Positions 6,661 through 7,658 of a DNA stretch of 7,658 bases are shown here, piece by piece. Below the pieces are notes generated by a model that did no database searches, was not told the DNA's origin, and saw only the letters and a list, made by a program, of their open reading frames with translations. The first letter of the stretch is position 1, and each line of letters opens with the position of its first letter. The DNA is from an uncultured Blautia sp. (lineage in GTDB: Bacteria > Bacillota > Clostridia > Lachnospirales > Lachnospiraceae): NCBI GenBank assembly GCA_934373235.1, contig CAKROW010000096.1, forward strand, positions 1-7,658. Direction: 5' to 3'. The translations under genes and the position numbers were made by a program.

Positions 6661-6830
6661 TAATCAACTGTCAAAGATGAGATTTTAGTAATTCCAACAT
6701 AAAAGTCGAATTTAACGGAGAACTGTCATCGTCTCCACCTTGTCTGTTCTTCGTACAGAGAACAGGTCAACAGCTATTTTTAGCTCTGACGGATGTCCCA
6801 ACCTCCATGCACTCGACCTTGGCAAGCTGG
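6661..6830 (-). other. Hairpin-rich segment downstream of the RhuM gene
   Basis: This gene-free stretch holds three successive small inverted repeats on the minus strand within about 75 nt: AGCTA/TAGCT around four A residues (near 6772-6785), CTGTTCT/AGAACAG (6759-6765 with 6744-6750, 8-nt loop), and GGAGA/TCTCC (near 6717-6736). A single reading frame also crosses it: AKVECMEVGTSVRAKNSC, then a TGA at 6767-6769, then QGGDDDSSPLNSTFMLELLK up to a TGA at 6671-6673. Protein-like sequence on both sides of one stop suggests a decayed gene end or a conserved mobile-element segment that happens to be open. There is no U tract, so it is not a simple terminator. Its function is unknown. Confidence 0.4.
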
Positions 6831-6863
6831 AAATTTAGCAGAAAATTTTTAATTGCGCCACTG

Positions 6864-7658
6864 CTACTTCTTCGCATTCTCTTCCAGTTCCAGCATGTAC
6901 TTATCAAAATCAGACATGAACAGCCTATCCTGAATAACACGATATTTTTCAAATTCACTTTCAGCTTTTGCCTTGGCAATCTCTGCCGTGATTTTACCTG
7001 CATCCTGAAGAACCTCTCTGTCATCTGCCATCAGGAATAAATCCAAACGCTTTGACCAGTCTTCCATTGTCATTGGAATATGACGTTCCGCACGGTCTTC
7101 TGCCAAATCCAGATAAGCAGATACGATACGCTCCAGTGAACGCATTTCTTTCTCTGAAAGATAATTCTTCGCAACGCCCACATCACTTTTTACTATCTTA
7201 CCTTCCGGTGCTGCTGCCCAAGTGGTTAATCCCATATGTGGCTTATCAGCATCTGCTCGCTCGTAAATCAACTCTGCTGCTGTATGTCCATGAACTGCAT
7301 AATGCATCTTGTTTTGAACCTTTGCAAAGAACTGCTTTGTTGTTTTTGCTGTCCGATCATAATCAAGAGCTGTGGCATAGATATCGGTTATCTTCTGATA
7401 AAATCTACGCTCGGAGAGACGGATTTCACGAATCTGCTCAAGCAAACGGTCGAAGTATTCTACTGTAAGCACAGAGCCACCATTTTTCAGGCGCTCATCA
7501 TCCATGACCCAACCTTTGATGGTGTAGTCCTTCACGATGCCATTGGCCCACTTGCGAAACTGCACCGCTCGCTCATTATTTACCTTGAATCCAACCGCAA
7601 TAATCATTTGAAGATTATAATGCTTTGTATCACGAGTCACCTGACGTGAACCTTCGGT
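6864..7658 (-). CDS. RhuM-family protein, 5' end beyond the window
   Basis: The frame is open to the right edge; 264 residues are visible of a family usually around 330-350, so the N-terminal 70-80 residues are missing. The GTG near 7640 is internal, since the family sequence (TEGSRQVTRDTKHYNLQMII) continues beyond it. Family blocks are YNLQMIIAVGFKVNNERAVQ, FRKWANGIVKDYTIKGWVMD, FFAKVQNKMHYAVHGHTAAE, IYERADADKPHMGLTTWAA and KSDVGVAKNYLSEKE. A charged helical C-terminal half (TAEIAKAKAESEFEKYRVIQ) follows. RhuM was first noted on a Salmonella pathogenicity island; homologues are spread through mobile and accessory regions of bacteria, often near restriction-modification genes. The molecular function is not established. 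The neighbouring broken genes and hairpin segment fit a mobile or accessory setting. It ends at TAG 6864 with no obvious terminator. Confidence 0.88.
   Translation of the reverse strand, partial: TEGSRQVTRDTKHYNLQMIIAVGFKVNNERAVQFRKWANGIVKDYTIKGWVMDDERLKNGGSVLTVEYFDRLLEQIREIRLSERRFYQKITDIYATALDYDRTAKTTKQFFAKVQNKMHYAVHGHTAAELIYERADADKPHMGLTTWAAAPEGKIVKSDVGVAKNYLSEKEMRSLERIVSAYLDLAEDRAERHIPMTMEDWSKRLDLFLMADDREVLQDAGKITAEIAKAKAESEFEKYRVIQDRLFMSDFDKYMLELEENAKK

Noticed and set aside
7052..7649. Two + strand open frames opposite the RhuM gene
   Set aside because: Composition is unlike a real protein, there is no ribosome binding site, and both are fully covered by the well-supported RhuM frame.
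1..7658. CRISPR array, tRNA or rRNA genes
   Set aside because: No regularly spaced repeats, no cloverleaf with a CCA end and no conserved rRNA blocks were seen on either strand.

Overview
The window looks like chromosomal DNA of a Gram-positive anaerobe of the Clostridia, most likely Lachnospiraceae (Blautia/Ruminococcus-like). The reasons are strong GGAGG-type ribosome binding sites, moderate GC, a Firmicutes-type adenosine deaminase, a YitT-family membrane protein and a MoxR/DUF58/DUF4129 cluster. The family and organism calls come from reading the sequence; no database search was run.

Left part (1-5110). A DUF2798-type membrane protein gene enters from the left edge on the + strand. It converges on a four-gene minus-strand operon, and the two share a bidirectional terminator at about 375-428. 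In transcription order the operon is a MoxR-type AAA+ ATPase, a DUF58 protein, a seven-pass membrane protein with a C-terminal DUF4129 domain, and adenosine deaminase (add). The first three genes are tightly coupled: a 4-nt gap, then a 4-nt ATGA overlap, each with a strong ribosome binding site. They resemble the yeaC-yeaD-yebA type cluster, but the membrane protein shows no transglutaminase core. The add gene follows after 69 nt and may have its own weak promoter. The operon promoter is probably the extended -10 site at 5064-5072.

Middle part (5108-6081). A complete YitT-family gene (membrane domain plus DUF2179) lies on the minus strand. It has a textbook TTGACA-17-TATAAT promoter and a strong ribosome binding site. 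Its roughly 100-nt leader contains a 16-bp hairpin followed by a U tract, so transcripts from this promoter must pass a terminator to reach the gene. This suggests transcription attenuation.

Right part (6084-7658). About 780 bp without an intact gene holds broken coding pieces on the minus strand: a response-regulator receiver fragment, an unrecognised 71-codon frame and a 38-codon fragment. Next comes a hairpin-rich segment with an interrupted reading frame. A RhuM-family gene then runs off the right edge on the minus strand. This part reads as an eroded accessory or mobile-element boundary beside the conserved left part.
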